A stretch of DNA of 64,000 bases from Seminavis robusta (taxonomy: Eukaryota; Bacillariophyta; Bacillariophyceae; Naviculales; Naviculaceae), in the NCBI GenBank assembly GCA_903772945.1, contig CAICTM010000372.1, forward strand, positions 1 through 64,000. Reading direction: 5' to 3'. Below are positions 11,997 through 23,442 of this stretch, piece by piece (positions within the stretch are counted from its first letter, which is position 1; each line of letters opens with the position of its first letter). The position numbers were made by a program, and so were the translations under genes. The notes under the pieces were generated by a model. The model was given only the letters and a program-made list of their open reading frames with translations. It had not been told where the DNA came from and made no database searches.

Positions 11997-14235
11997 ATGA
12001 TGTCCACCGGGGAGAGTGATGACATTGTATCTATAGAACCACAAGAAGCTTCCTCACCAGAGGAAGACCTTGTTGGTGGCGAAATCATAAATGAGGAATT
12101 GGCTCTTGCAGATTTAGAGGATGCTGTTGCTAAGCAGGTACGAACCAGAAGCAGTACTAGTTTGGCTTTTCACCCAAAGAAAGCAAGCTGCCCTTCGGGA
12201 CAGACATTGGGTATTGATGATGGTGGGAATGAATCATCTTCTGGATATGCATGCGATGGAGGCACCACACAGGATCCTCCTCTGGATCGTGGAATCATGC
12301 CACTGCCAGAAATGCAACGAAATATGGTCGCAACAGAGGAATTGACACCGGGTGCATACCTGTTTGAAGGCGGAGAATTCAGGACAGCAGCGGAAGCAAA
12401 TGCTAATGGCTCGGATGACTTTGATTGGGAGGGATACCGTAACCAGCAACGAACTAGCCAGCAACAGACTCATGTCTCTGAACAAACAGGAACTAGCAGA
12501 CCTGTTCTGGCTGTTGCCAACACTGTGGAAGAAGTTGACCCCCTCAGTCTACCTCAGGCCATGCCATCAAAAGCAAACAGTGGCAATGTCACACGAGGCC
12601 AGAAGGATAATGGTTGGGTTGCTATTTGCACTTGTGCTGGGCTTGCTTTAATGGGACTGTTTGTGCTTTTGATTGTATTCCTTGTTTCAGGCACCGTTCA
12701 AGCAACCAACTACCCAGCAGCAGCTTCGTCCATGGCCCCGACCTCACCAATCTCACTGGAATCATATCTTTCATCCTTGTTGCCAGATCACACTATCAAA
12801 TCCATGGAAGACAAAGACTCAGCACAATACCAGGCATTTGAATGGCTTCTTGGAGATCCCTATGTCCATGGATATGCTGAGGCAAGGTTTCTTCAGAGAC
12901 ATGCACTAATGAGTCTCTTTTATGCCACTGCTGGTCCCACTCAGTGGACCAACAAGACAGGTTGGGGAAGCTACAGCCTACATGAATGTGACTGGTACCA
13001 GAATCAAGAGTTTGCTTCAAAGACAACCATGCAGAATTATTACCCTGGTTACCTACAAGGCTTTCTGGAGCCACTACCTGACAGTAGATGTGATAATCAG
13101 GGAATCTACAGGCATCTTTGGTTGGATCAGAACAATCTCATGGGTTCTATTGTTGAAGAACTTTTTAGCTTGACCTCCCTCAAAACATTATCGGCTGGCC
13201 TCAATCCAATGTATGGCACAATTTCCAGCTATATTGGGCAGATGAGTGACTTGGAGGGGCTTGCCATTGCATCTGCAGGGCTGTCTGGATCGCTGCCAAG
13301 TGAAATGGGTTATTTGTCATCAGTGAAGGTCAATGTCTTGTATGACAACCAGCTGGAAGGTATGGTCCCAGAAGAGATCTGGTACCTTACCAACATGGAA
13401 TACCTTGTGCTTGGTCGCAACAAGCTACAAGGTTCCATTCCTTCGAAGGTTGGAATGTTTGCAAAGCTGAGGTGGCTATTGTTTGAAGACTGCGATCTTT
13501 CTGGTAGGCCTATATCAAAGCACTGGTTATTGCATCCGCCAACGGGTCACTCATTTCCCTGTTCTCCATTTCTGTCGTTTCTGCCTGAACACAGGGCCCC
13601 TTCCCACAGAGCTGGGGCAAGCTACATCCCTGGAATGGTTGGTCTTGGTGGCTGGAAACCTCTCTGGTACGCTCCCAACTGAGCTTGGATCCCTCCCCAG
13701 GCTTTGGATGCTTTCCTTGTATGGTAATCAGCTTGAGGGGGCTCTTCCTACAGAGCTTGGTGTTCTCCCTTCACTGGACATTTTGGATCTGCATTTGAAT
13801 TCTTTTTCAGGAACTATTCCATCTGAGCTTGGTTGGCTTCAACACTTTCTAACTGTATCACTGGATGCAAATAACCTTTCTGGCGCCATTCCCACGGAGC
13901 TTGCCAACCTTTCAGACTTGTATGAGTTACCCCTGGGAGATAATCTCTTCACTGGTTTTATCCCGTCTGAATTTGGGATGATGCCGTCACTGGAATTTCT
14001 CTCTGTGGCAAACAATTCTCTCAGTGGGACTATACCACAGGATCTGGCTTCCCTACAACGTTCGCTGCACAGTTTCTATCTTCAAGGCAACTCACTCCTT
14101 TCTGGTGTAATACCAGACTTGCTTTGTGCCATCAACAAAACTTGCGTATTGGATTTGTTCGAAGAATGTGTGGGGCCTTACGGGCTAATTTTTGACTGCA
14201 CTGATATGTTGTGTGGTTGTGACTGCCCTTGCTGA
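11997..14235 (+). CDS. LRR receptor-like single-pass membrane protein (copy 1)
   Basis: Exons 11997-13503 and 13595-14235 give 715 residues; the 91 bp intron starts GTAGGCC and ends ACACAG. Residues 1-200 are acidic, Ser/Gln-rich and probably disordered and cytosolic. A single helix of about 25 hydrophobic residues lies at roughly 206-230. A linker beginning PTSPISLESYLSSLLPDH leads to an LRR cap region (TGWGSYSLHECDWY). Plant-type LRRs (LxGxIPxELGxLxxL) then run to the end, closing with Cys-rich CGCDCPC. There is no kinase or other signalling domain. Topology suggests an N-in surface protein with an extracellular LRR face, so a recognition or adhesion role is plausible. ATG codons occur at both 11997 and 12000. 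It is paired with the gene at 18279-20514. Confidence 0.88.
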
Positions 14236-14511
14236 GAAAACAGTGAACCACTACTAGCTAGCTAGAGCTAGTAAGGCTCTGTGTTCCTGCGGCTCGACTG
14301 TCAAGGCTCTGGGATGATTGTGGCGCCCTCAACCTCTACAGCTAGTGGGCCCCTCCATCTCCCTCCCCTGGCTCTGTTTACTACATGTCCTCCCCTGCCT
14401 GTTGCCCCTTCTGTTGGCCTGCTCATCGGTTTCCATCCTGCCAGCGACTGACGACACGATTCACACATACATGTAGTAGTCCCCTCTAACACATCGTAGC
14501 CATTACACACT

Positions 14512-14945
14512 TAGCAATTGAAAGGAACGATTCAATCTCATCATTATAGATCAATACAAAAGGTGTATGACATTGTAGTTGCCAGCCAGACGGTTGCCCG
14601 AAAGGAGTACGTCGGAGACGGAATCTGTCGAAAGAGCTACGGTGGCACAGGGAGAGGAGAGAGCATATCCATGCCCTCGTTGAAATCTGTTTTCCTACAG
14701 TACGGTACTAGATAGAGCGTAAAAAACATCAATTCAATTCAAACGTAAAGTCAGCAGCGTCGGTTCGATTGTTCCGGTCCGTCCCGGGTCATTGACTCTA
14801 TCATCCAGGTGGTGGTGTGGTCATGGTAGCACTCTGGAGAATTCAATTGCGTCCCGCTTGCTTCCTTGAACCGATTCCTCGGCCAGACACCTGATGAAGT
14901 CGAGAAGCACACTCCAGTGCCAACTGGCTGGCGGCTCCATCTTCA
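14512..14945. repeat. 5' flank of segmental duplication, copy 2, left part (blocks A'-B')
   Basis: Block A' (14512-14652) and block B' (14852-14945) match 10958-11085 and 11228-11318 with scattered differences. The best-preserved word is the CCAGTGCCAACTGGCTGGCGG core. After B' the similarity stops and resumes only at 17527, so about 2.6 kb is present in this copy alone. Confidence 0.7.
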
Positions 14946-15267
14946 AAGCCTTGACCTGGCCACACTCAAGTGCTGTCAACTGTCAACTGCCCACTTACAT
15001 GTACCCAAAAATTTTCCACCCAAAGAACATTCGCCCGGTTATGGCGCTTTGTTCTTTGTGCTCCGGCCGCAAGCAACCAAAAAGTATGCTTTGTTGGCTG
15101 AAGTGGTACCGGTGCCCTGCTGCAGGGTTGAAGAAGCTTTGAAGTGGTACTGGTACCGTTCTGGTTGAACGAACTCTATCTGGAACACTCCTGATATAGC
15201 CTCATTTAAGCAAAATGACCACCATCTAGTCTTAGCTTGATTGGCCTAAATGATGGAGGAAAGTTTC

Positions 15268-15398
15268 CCGACATTATGCCGACATTTTGCCGACATTTCC
15301 GACATTTTCCGACAAATGCCGACATTCTCGTACAAACCCCGACATTCTCGTACAAACGCCGACATTCTGCCGACATTTTGCCGACATTCACGATTAGA
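15268..15398. repeat. CCGACATT short tandem array 1
   Basis: About ten copies of CCGACATT or close variants lie at irregular 8-20 bp spacing. They include 20 bp units CCGACATTCTCGTACAAACG. The array ends in the 16-mer CCGACATTCACGATTA (15381-15396). Confidence 0.8.
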
Positions 15399-15547
15399 GC
15401 GGTTAACCCCTCAATAACAAAACGGAAGAAACTCGCTGAATGAGTCTTATATCTTTTTACTATGGTCATTATTGTAATTACGGGCGAAAGAACTCTGATT
15501 CGGAATGCCCCACGAATGAAGTTCTTTCATTCGGAATGATTTAAAGC

Positions 15548-15690
15548 TAATCGTGAATGTCGGAAACTCGCTAAGAAACCTTCCGACAAAATGCCGACAT
15601 TCTCGTACAAACGCCGACATTCTCGTACAAACGCCGACATTTTCCGACATGGAGTTCAGTTCTCCGACATTCCTCCGACATTCACGATTA
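15548..15690. repeat. CCGACATT array 2, bounded by a 16 bp inverted repeat
   Basis: The segment opens with TAATCGTGAATGTCGG (15548-15563) and closes with its exact reverse complement CCGACATTCACGATTA (15675-15690). Between them are CCGACATT variants and two more CCGACATTCTCGTACAAACG units. The closing 16-mer is identical to the end of array 1. The layout suggests a small terminal-inverted-repeat element or hairpin. I see no coding capacity and no clear target duplication. Confidence 0.7.
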
Positions 15691-16058
15691 AGAGTTTTAG
15701 GCGGTATGACTTAGAGGCCTAGAATCAGCTAATTTTATTAAATCAGGCTTTATCGTGAGTGTTCCTGCTATTACTCCCTCCGTTCGGTATCGTACGGTAG
15801 TAGCTATCGTACCAGTATACCGTATGGCCAGTTTGGTATACATACGGTATTGTATTGTTGCCACCGGTCGAAGCCGAACTCGAAATGAGCCAGTGAAACC
15901 GCGACAGACACAATCCACAATCCTATCGTGCCGCAACAAACCACCAAGACACTGTTCGTTTGCAGGAGTCCGAGTGACCTTCGAACAAGAACAGGCACTA
16001 CACACAACCCACAAAACCGAGAACGAAAAGCACAAGCATCATCTTTTCCACCGCGAAC

Positions 16059-17495
16059 ATGAACAAATCAACAAACATCACCACGATGATGCATACGTCC
16101 ATGCCAGAGCTTCACTCGTGGAATCCAGACGACCGATGGTACTTGGAGGATGAGGATCATCTCGATGCGTCGGATCATCATAGTGAGGTCGTTACCAATG
16201 GACCACGACAGCGATTCGGAGAACTGACGGATCGTCCAAGATTCTTTTTGGGAGGAAGTGACCCCATTCGGCCAACGGGCCCGAGACGAAAGTTGAGGGC
16301 TTCGTGGTTGGAGAATACACCACCCGCACTCACTCCGATCCCCAAGCCAACGCGCATCTGGAAACCCCCCTCACGAAAGACCAATGATGGTTCATTCCAA
16401 CAGCATCAACATGTCCTGTCCAAAAAGGCAGAACCCAAAGAAGCTGACGGCAAGAAAAAGGCAGCACGAAAGGTCAAGGAGGAGACCCATCAGGAACACA
16501 GAGACCAACCCGAAGAAACAACCTCTGAACTCAAAGAAACTGAGTGTCCCGAAAGGAGTGTGGTCAACGATCACGGCAACGGTGTGACACGGACGGACAC
16601 AAGCTCGAAAGAGAATGCCGCACCACCACCGAGACTGGCGAATACCAAGACACCGCAATCTGACAACAAAGAAACCTCTGTTTCCTCCAAGTCGAAAACG
16701 AACAAGAGGCGGAAATCCAAGCAAGGTGACAATAAGGCGAATCCCGGACCAACGGCCAAGCCCATGGCCAAACCTCGATTTGGGACCAACACGAGACGCA
16801 CGTCTGCTGCCAAAAAGCCAGTCCCAAAGGATGTCACACAGAGCGACCCAAAAATTGCCTGCTCCTCCAAGGAGCTGCCTCTTGACGACGAATCCTTGCG
16901 CCTGTCGGACATATCATCCGATTGCGAGAATGAATCTGAACCCAAGAAAACCTTTAGATCTTCCTTGCTGCATCATACTACCAGAAACTCAGCATCGTGC
17001 CCAGAGATCAAGACGGTCCGATGGGCTACCAATCTTGAAACCAGAATGCCTCAGAGTCCACTCAAGACAGACCGTGTCACGAATCAAGAGCCCGCGAGCA
17101 ATGAGAGCCACTCTGCAAAATATGAAGCCATCATCCAACAGCAAACCAAAACACCAGAAAGTCCACTCAAGAAAACCAGTGTGAGAGACACGGCAACTCT
17201 GGAGCCCACAAGCAATGGCAGTCGCTGTGCAAAACCTGAAACAAAGATACAACATCAAACCAAAACGCCTCCTTCAACTCCACTCAAGACAGACCGTGTC
17301 AGCAATCATGAGCCCACGAGCAATGACAGCCACTGTGTTAAACATGAAGGCATCATACAACAGCAAGCCAAGGAGATTGAAAGGATTCGAAAGGAGAACG
17401 AGCTGTTGAGGAATCAGCTGGCGGAATCTCATAACAAAGCTGCCAAGTTGGAACAAAAACTCAATGCAATCAAATCAATGTGTCTCGAAGACTAG
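16059..17495 (+). CDS. Disordered basic protein with three SPLK/TPLK repeats and a C-terminal coiled coil
   Basis: The protein has 478 residues and no intron. Composition is Lys, Pro, Ser, Thr and Gln-rich with no signal peptide. Residues about 1-110 contain PRFFLGG and WLENTPPALTPIPKP; about 110-320 is basic low-complexity. Three imperfect 36-40 residue repeats lie at about 329-443, each with SPLK or TPLK, then EPxSNxS, then I-QQQ-K. S/T-P-x-K is the consensus of cyclin-dependent kinase sites (established knowledge). The last 35 residues (IERIRKENELLRNQLAE...) form a heptad coiled coil likely to dimerise. No family is recognised; a cell-cycle or cytoskeletal scaffold is an inference. The gene sits wholly inside the 2.6 kb present only in copy 2 of the duplicated LRR flank. 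Confidence 0.75.
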   Translation: MNKSTNITTMMHTSMPELHSWNPDDRWYLEDEDHLDASDHHSEVVTNGPRQRFGELTDRPRFFLGGSDPIRPTGPRRKLRASWLENTPPALTPIPKPTRIWKPPSRKTNDGSFQQHQHVLSKKAEPKEADGKKKAARKVKEETHQEHRDQPEETTSELKETECPERSVVNDHGNGVTRTDTSSKENAAPPPRLANTKTPQSDNKETSVSSKSKTNKRRKSKQGDNKANPGPTAKPMAKPRFGTNTRRTSAAKKPVPKDVTQSDPKIACSSKELPLDDESLRLSDISSDCENESEPKKTFRSSLLHHTTRNSASCPEIKTVRWATNLETRMPQSPLKTDRVTNQEPASNESHSAKYEAIIQQQTKTPESPLKKTSVRDTATLEPTSNGSRCAKPETKIQHQTKTPPSTPLKTDRVSNHEPTSNDSHCVKHEGIIQQQAKEIERIRKENELLRNQLAESHNKAAKLEQKLNAIKSMCLED

Positions 17496-18278
17496 GATAA
17501 ATAAATCATAGCGACTTACTAGTAATTAATAAGAGATTCTGCAAGCCTCCTCCAAGCTAGCCAAAAAATGTATTTCCGTCCAACACACATTCCATGTCCT
17601 GCTCAGGTTCTTCATAGCCGGCACTACGGTACGCCTCGACCGTCACCCAGCAACAGCACCAAGACACAGCTCATGCCGACTTTTGGACAACTCTACCAAC
17701 TTTCGGCCGGCTGGGCATACCTTGGGTCTACCAAACCCCGATTCCTGGGTCTACATCATCTGTAATCATAGGTACCGTACTTCTTGTGGCTAGCTGGCAC
17801 CACACCGGGACCGCTGCTGGGCCCGTGGCTGTGTCTCCGGGTCGGCTCCAGGCCCGCCTCCCCCTCGCAATCGGTGTGAGATCGAACAATCGTGGTGGAT
17901 AAGGATACTTAGAGAGTAATTCAGAGAGGCACAGGATCTGTGAATCAATCCGTAAACGTTATGTATTCTTGTTGAGCTGTATCATGCAAGCATGGAGTCA
18001 TGGTTCAAGAAACCACTTATGGTATTCAAAAATCATTTACCAGTACATTGTAGCTACGCATAGCGTGGAAAGATTCATCAGTCGTGAAGCCGTGAAGTGG
18101 CCTCTTCACCGAAGAGAATCCTCGACCGCAAGCATCTGCGACCCAAGCATCGTTGCCACAACCCGCAACCGCAAACACCACTCGCAAATAGAAACATGCC
18201 CTGCCCACAACACATACCTGCAGTCAGAGGAGCACCAAAGCAAAAGGACAATTCTATACAAAAGCAAAAGCACACGCC
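17496..18278. other. Intergenic region upstream of LRR gene 2
   Basis: No gene is seen. It contains duplicated flank blocks C' and D' and leads directly to the ATG at 18279. Low-coding frames on the minus strand across 18026-18333 are shadows. Confidence 0.5.
17527..18115. repeat. 5' flank of segmental duplication, copy 2, right part (blocks C'-D')
   Basis: Block C' (17527-17695) shares the AGAGATTCTGCA, TGTATTTCCGTCC and CCAAGACACA words with 11350-11500. Block D' (17985-18115) matches 11770-11870 upstream of LRR gene 1. Order and orientation agree with copy 1. Confidence 0.7.
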
Positions 18279-20514
18279 ATGAAGCCCGCCGCAGAGAGCG
18301 ATAACATTGTAGATACACAAGGAGCTTCTTCACCAGAGGAAACCTCTGTCAGTGGAGAAATAATCATACATGAGGAATTGGCTCTTGCAGATTTAGAGGA
18401 TGCTGTTGCTAAGAAATTACTAACCAGAAGCAGTACTAGTTCCGCTGATGACCCAAAGAAAGAAAGCTGCCCTTTGGGTACTACTAATGATGATGGGAAT
18501 GAATCATCTTCTGGATATGCAGGCGATGGAGGCGCCACACAGGGCCCTCCTCCAGATCGTGGAATCATGCCACTGCCAGAAATGCAACGAAATATGGTCG
18601 CAACAGAGGAATTGACACCGGGTGCATACCTGTTTGAAGGCGGAGAATTCAGGACAGCAGCGGAAGCAAATGCTAATGGCTCGGATGACTTTGATTGGGA
18701 GGGATACCATAACCAGCAACGAACTAGCCAGCAACAGACTCGTGTCCCTGAACAAACAGGAACTAGCAGGCCTGTTCTGGCTGTTGCCAACACTGTGGAA
18801 GAAGTGGACCCACTCAGTCTTCCTCAGGCCATGCCATCAGAAGCAAACAGAGACAATATTACACAAGGCCAAAAGGATAATGGTTGGGTTGCTATTTGCG
18901 CTTGTGCTGGGCTTGCTTTAATGGGACTTTTTGTGCTTTTGATTGTATTCCTTGTTTCAGGCACCGAGCAATCAGCAACAACCAACTACCCAGTAGCAGC
19001 TTCATCCATGGCCCCGACCTCACCAATCTCACTGGAATCATATCTTTCATCTGTGTTGCCAGATCACACTATCAAATCCATGGAAGACAAAGACTCACCA
19101 CAATACCAGGCATTTGAATGGCTTCTTGAAGATCCCTATGTCTATGGATATACTGAGAAACGGATTCTTCAGAGACATGCTCTAATGAGTTTCTTCTATG
19201 CCACTGCTGGTCCCACTCAGTGGACCAACAAGACAGGTTGGGGAAGCTACAGCCTACATGAATGTGACTGGTACCAAAGTCAAGAATATGCTTCAAAGAC
19301 AATCATGCAGAATTATTACCCTGGTTACCTGCAAGGCTTTCTGGAGCCTCTACCTGACAGTAGATGTGATAATCAGGGAATCTACAGGCATCTTTGGTTG
19401 GATCAGAACAATCTCATGGGTTCTATTGTTGAAGAACTTTTTAGCTTGACCTCCCTCAAATCATTATCGGCTGGCCTCAATCCAATATATGGCACAATAT
19501 CCAGCTACATTGGGCAGCTGAGTGACTTGGAGGGGCTTGCCATTGGTCCTGCAGGGCTGTCTGGATCGCTGCCAAGTGAAATTGGTTATTTGTCATCATT
19601 GAAGGTCAATGTCTTGTATGACAACCAGCTGGAAGGTACAGTCCCAGAAGGGATCTGGCACCATCCCAACCTGGAATTCCTTGTGCTTGGCCGCAACAAC
19701 AAGCTCCAAGGTTCCATTTCTTCGAAGGTGGGGACATTGCCAAAGCTGAGGTGGTTAGTGTTTGAAGACTGTGATCTTTCTGGTAGGCCTATATCAAAGC
19801 ACTGGTTATTGCATCCGCCAACGGGCCACTCATTTCCCTGTTCTCAATTTCTATCATTTCTGTCTTGAAACAGGGTCCCTTCCCACAGAACTGGGGCAAG
19901 CCACATCCTTGGAATGGGTGATCTTGTTGTCCAATAACCTTTCTGGCACTCTCCCCACTGAGCTTGGATCCCTCTCCAATCTTTTGCTCCTTGCCTTGTA
20001 TGGTAATCCAATCGAGGGGGCTCTTCCTACAGAGCTTGGCCTTCTCTCTTTACTTTTCAGTTTGGATCTGAGGTTGAGTTCATACTCAGGAACTATTCCA
20101 TCTGAGCTTGGTTTGCTTCCACTTCTGCAAACTCTATCACTGGATACCAACAGGTTAACTGGCACCATTCCCAGTGAACTTGCCAACCTTTCAGAGTTGT
20201 ACATGCTTCCCCTTGGAGATAATAACTTCACTGGTTTCATCCCATCTGAATTTGGGTTGATGCCATCACTGGAAATGTTCTCTGTGGCAAACAATTCTCT
20301 CAGTGGGACTATACCACAGGACTTGGCACCCCTGCAGAATTCGCTTTACAGTTTCCATGTTCAAGGGAACTCACTGCTTTCTGGTGTAATGCCTGAGTTG
20401 CTTTGTTCCGTCAACAAAACTTGTGTGTTTGATTGGTTCGAAGAATGTGCGGGGCCGTATGGCCTAATCTTTGACTGCACTGAGATTCTGTGTGGTTGTG
20501 ACTGCCCTTGCTGA
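18279..20514 (+). CDS. LRR receptor-like single-pass membrane protein (copy 2)
   Basis: Exons 18279-19782 and 19874-20514 give 714 residues with the same 91 bp intron at the same codon as copy 1. Architecture is identical: acidic N-terminus, one transmembrane helix near 206-230, TGWGSYSLHECDWY cap, LRRs and a CGCDCPC end. Residues encoded by exon 1 are nearly the same as copy 1 from ATEELTPGAYLFEGG onward. LRRs encoded by exon 2 differ mainly at the variable positions of the LxxLxLxxNxL segments. The intron differs from copy 1 at only a handful of bases. This is the product of the segmental duplication. No catalytic domain is seen, so ligand recognition or adhesion is the likely role. Confidence 0.88.
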
Positions 20515-21046
20515 ACAGAATTAGAATAATCTACTTGATTAGCAATGTGCTAGCCAAAAACAAAGATGCTTCTGGGTGCCGACTTCAGCATCGTGCTGCC
20601 CCAAGACCGGTCCTCCTTTTCTACACTGCAAACTGAGCCTTGCCCCGAGTCTCTTCCCCCTACTACCTAGCTAGCTAGGCGTGGAATGTCTGCATGGCAT
20701 ACCGGTAAAGGTAACAGGGCTTTGACGCCGCGTTGCTCCCTCGTTGACTGTTGCACTCCACATGCGTGATCTCGGAGGACATGAAAACCAAGCAAGACAG
20801 GGAGGAATTTGATCGATTGATTGAATCTTCAATCATTCGAATGATTCATCATTCAATCGAAATATTCGAATAACTGCAGTCACGCATCGAATCGAATCGC
20901 GGACTGTTGCGAGAAAATCCGAGAAGCGGCTTCTGACTTCTGACACTCATCGACCATGACAACCACAACGGATTGAAAGAAACATCACCGTTAGAAGCGA
21001 GAAACAGGAACATCAGATACAACCAACACCAGAGCTCCAAGCAACC
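20515..21046. other. Intergenic region upstream of the PARN-like gene
   Basis: No gene is seen. A TAGCTAGCTAG palindrome lies near 20668. Between 20815 and 20900 there is a dense run of GATTGATT, ATTCGAAT and AATCGAATCG words forming overlapping palindromes, about 150 bp ahead of the ATG. A similar cluster precedes the MYND gene. Confidence 0.5.
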
Positions 21047-23442
21047 ATGGTCAACGTTACGAAGTCCAACTTTATAGAGGTACGAAGGGCGAAGATCTCA
21101 CTCGTCTTGCATGAGAATAAAATCAATTCTCACAACCTCGCTCTACTTTTTCTCGCTCTTTCTCCAATGAACTTCTATCTTTACAGCAAAGCAATGATCT
21201 GATTCAGCGATTGCCGAGTGCGGCATTTGTGTCGATTGACGAAGAAATGACGGGAATATCCATCCCCAACACTCCTAGGCCTCCCAAAGATCAAACGCCG
21301 AACGAACGATACCAAACGTTAAAGGCTGTCCCAGAGTAAGTATAGTCAGCAAGCAAGAAAGATGCCGTGTTTCTTGCTGTCTTGTGTCCAAATTGAGTGA
21401 GTTTTCTAAACTTTTTGTCGTCAATAATGAATTCCAGAAAGTTCCAAATCATCCAGTTGGGTGTTTGTCTGTTCCACGAACACCCCGACTATCATGGATC
21501 CGGCTCCATTCCTGAATTTGTCTGTCGCCGCTACAACTTTTTCATGTTTCCACCAGCCGACAATCACATTACCCGCGAAGTCGTTCTCAATGCTTCTTCC
21601 ATTGCCTTTTTGGCGCAGCACAATATGGATTTTGACATGTGGACCAGGCAAGGGACTCCCTTTGTCACGGGAAACGTGGCCGAAGACTTGATTGCGCAAT
21701 ATCATCAAAAGCAGCAGTCCATACAGGAAAAGAAGAAACAAAACGTCAGCAATGCCTTACGACCCGGACGACGTCGTGTCGAGCTACGCCGTACCGAAGA
21801 CATTGATTTCCATGCTCGTGCCATGGCATCTCTCCGCGAATGGCTTGATGGAGCCCAACCACCACCTCCCAATGAACAACAAGAGGAGGGACTTTCCTTT
21901 TTGTTGCCACCGGCCAATTCGTTTTTACGCCGTGCCTTGTACGAGAGTATTGCCGTGGAATATCCCGCGTTGATTCTGGAAAGTGCCGGTCCCACACATC
22001 CCAATCAAATACGCGTCCTCAGACTCAACGAACAGGAACAACAGGCACGAGAAGAACGGCTTTTGCGAGAAAGTTGGCAAGATTTGATTGTTAACAAAAT
22101 TGGAGTTTGGAGGGTATTCATGGCACTCAGTCTGGCGTGTCATGGACTGGAAATACCTTGTAATTCCATTACATTTGCCGGGCAAGTCGGGGATATTGAT
22201 TGGGGGCGGAGCTTTGAAACTTTGGGACACTTGAAATCTACAGGACGACAGATTCCTATGGTGGTACACAATGGGTACATGGATTTGATGTTTCTCTTGA
22301 CGCATTTCCACTCGCACAAGCTGCCCGCCAACTTTGTGGGAGCGAAACGATTGATTCATTCCTACTTTCCAGTGGTACGTTTTATTGATGGTGATGATTT
22401 TTATTTTGTTTGTTTGTTATTTTGCGTGATTGGTATCTATCTAGTTTCCTCGACTAAATAATGGTGAAATGTCTCGCAGGTTTATGATACCAAATTCATG
22501 GCCACAGAATGTGGTCGAGCGGCCCTCTGGAACGATTCCACCAACACTGCGCTGGAACCTCTCTTTGTCAAATTTGTCAGCGGGAATGAAGATATGAATG
22601 GGTTGGTGGTTCTGGATGATTCAGACGAGACCGGCAATGATCAATCCCACGATGCGTCCTACGATGCCTACATGACGGGTTGTGTATTTGCCTTTTTTTG
22701 TCGTTTCATTACCCTGCACGAACACTTTGATTGCGACACGAGCAATTCACCAGCAATTCACCGCAAAGTGGGATCGTTCAGCCATCTGTTGTGCGATGCT
22801 AGTGATGAACTTGTGCGAAAGTTGTTTGGTCCCAACAAGGTAAGTACCTGGCTGTGCTGTGTGTACAAGACACATCGTGGATTCACTGCTCATCGTTTTG
22901 TTTCGTCTGTACCGTAGCTTTACTTGATGCAATCGATCTATGCCGTGGACTTGGAAACGGCAGAGGACCCGCATTGTCGCGGAATGATATCAGAATCCAT
23001 CTTTCGCATCTCCAACTTTGACCCCTCAGTGACTACACGAACAATCATCTCTTGCTTGTCCAATGTGATTGATACGAGGGGTGAACGGGTGAACTTTGAA
23101 TTGTACTGGTGCAACGATACCACGTTTCTGGTGGCTGCCAGCAGTAAGGTGGCTCCTCGGGTTGCCACGGCCCAGACTGACATTCTCAAGGAGCACGGGC
23201 GGTTTATTTACCAGGGGTTGCGGCTGCGCTTTCCTACAGCTGACATTGTGTCATGGGCAGAACTTCGCAAACAGGAAGAAAAGGAGGAGGAAATCACGTG
23301 GTCGTCGCGGGTTTTGAGTGTTTTGCGATACGCCTTCGGATGGGGGGACAAGGAAGCTGGTAGAAAGCGAGGCAATGACGCAATCGATGCTGCTGAGGAT
23401 GAAGACGTAGAACCCCAGCCGAAGCGACGGCGTGTATGCTAG
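21047..23442 (+). CDS. PARN: PARN-like poly(A)-specific 3' exoribonuclease (CAF1/DEDDh family)
   Basis: Five exons (21047-21079, 21187-21335, 21438-22374, 22480-22839, 22918-23442) join in frame to 667 residues. All introns (102-107 bp, last 78 bp) have GT-AG ends. The N-terminus MVNVTKSNFIE is like the start of PARN. DEDD motif I is VSIDEEMTGIS with Asp29 and Glu31. Motif II is PMVVHNGYMDLMFLLTHFH. LIHSYFPVVYDTKFMAT follows, as in PARN. Motif III is HDASYDAYMTG with the DEDDh His and Asp. Conserved acidic residues are therefore all present. The enzyme should remove poly(A) tails from mRNA or small RNAs. The C-terminus RKRGND...PQPKRRRVC looks like a nuclear localisation signal. Residues about 140-160 hold a diatom-specific insertion (basic, Arg-rich). 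It converges with the GT90 gene. Confidence 0.88.

Larger units (their letters stand above)
14236..16058. other. Intergenic region with duplicated flank and CCGACATT arrays
   Basis: No gene is seen. A CTAGCTAGCTAG cluster follows LRR gene 1 by about 25 bp. Flank blocks A' and B' lie at 14512-14945 and two short-repeat arrays at 15268-15694. The stretch 15770-15860 has several TACCGTA/TACGGTA palindromes ahead of the gene at 16059. Confidence 0.55.

Noticed and set aside
14740-14790. Possible tRNA (GGTTCGATTGTTCC resembles a T-arm)
   Set aside because: No matching acceptor stem, D-arm or anticodon arm could be folded around it.
15268-15690. CRISPR array
   Set aside because: Units are 8-20 bp, spacing is irregular and there are no unique spacers of constant length; the host is a eukaryote.
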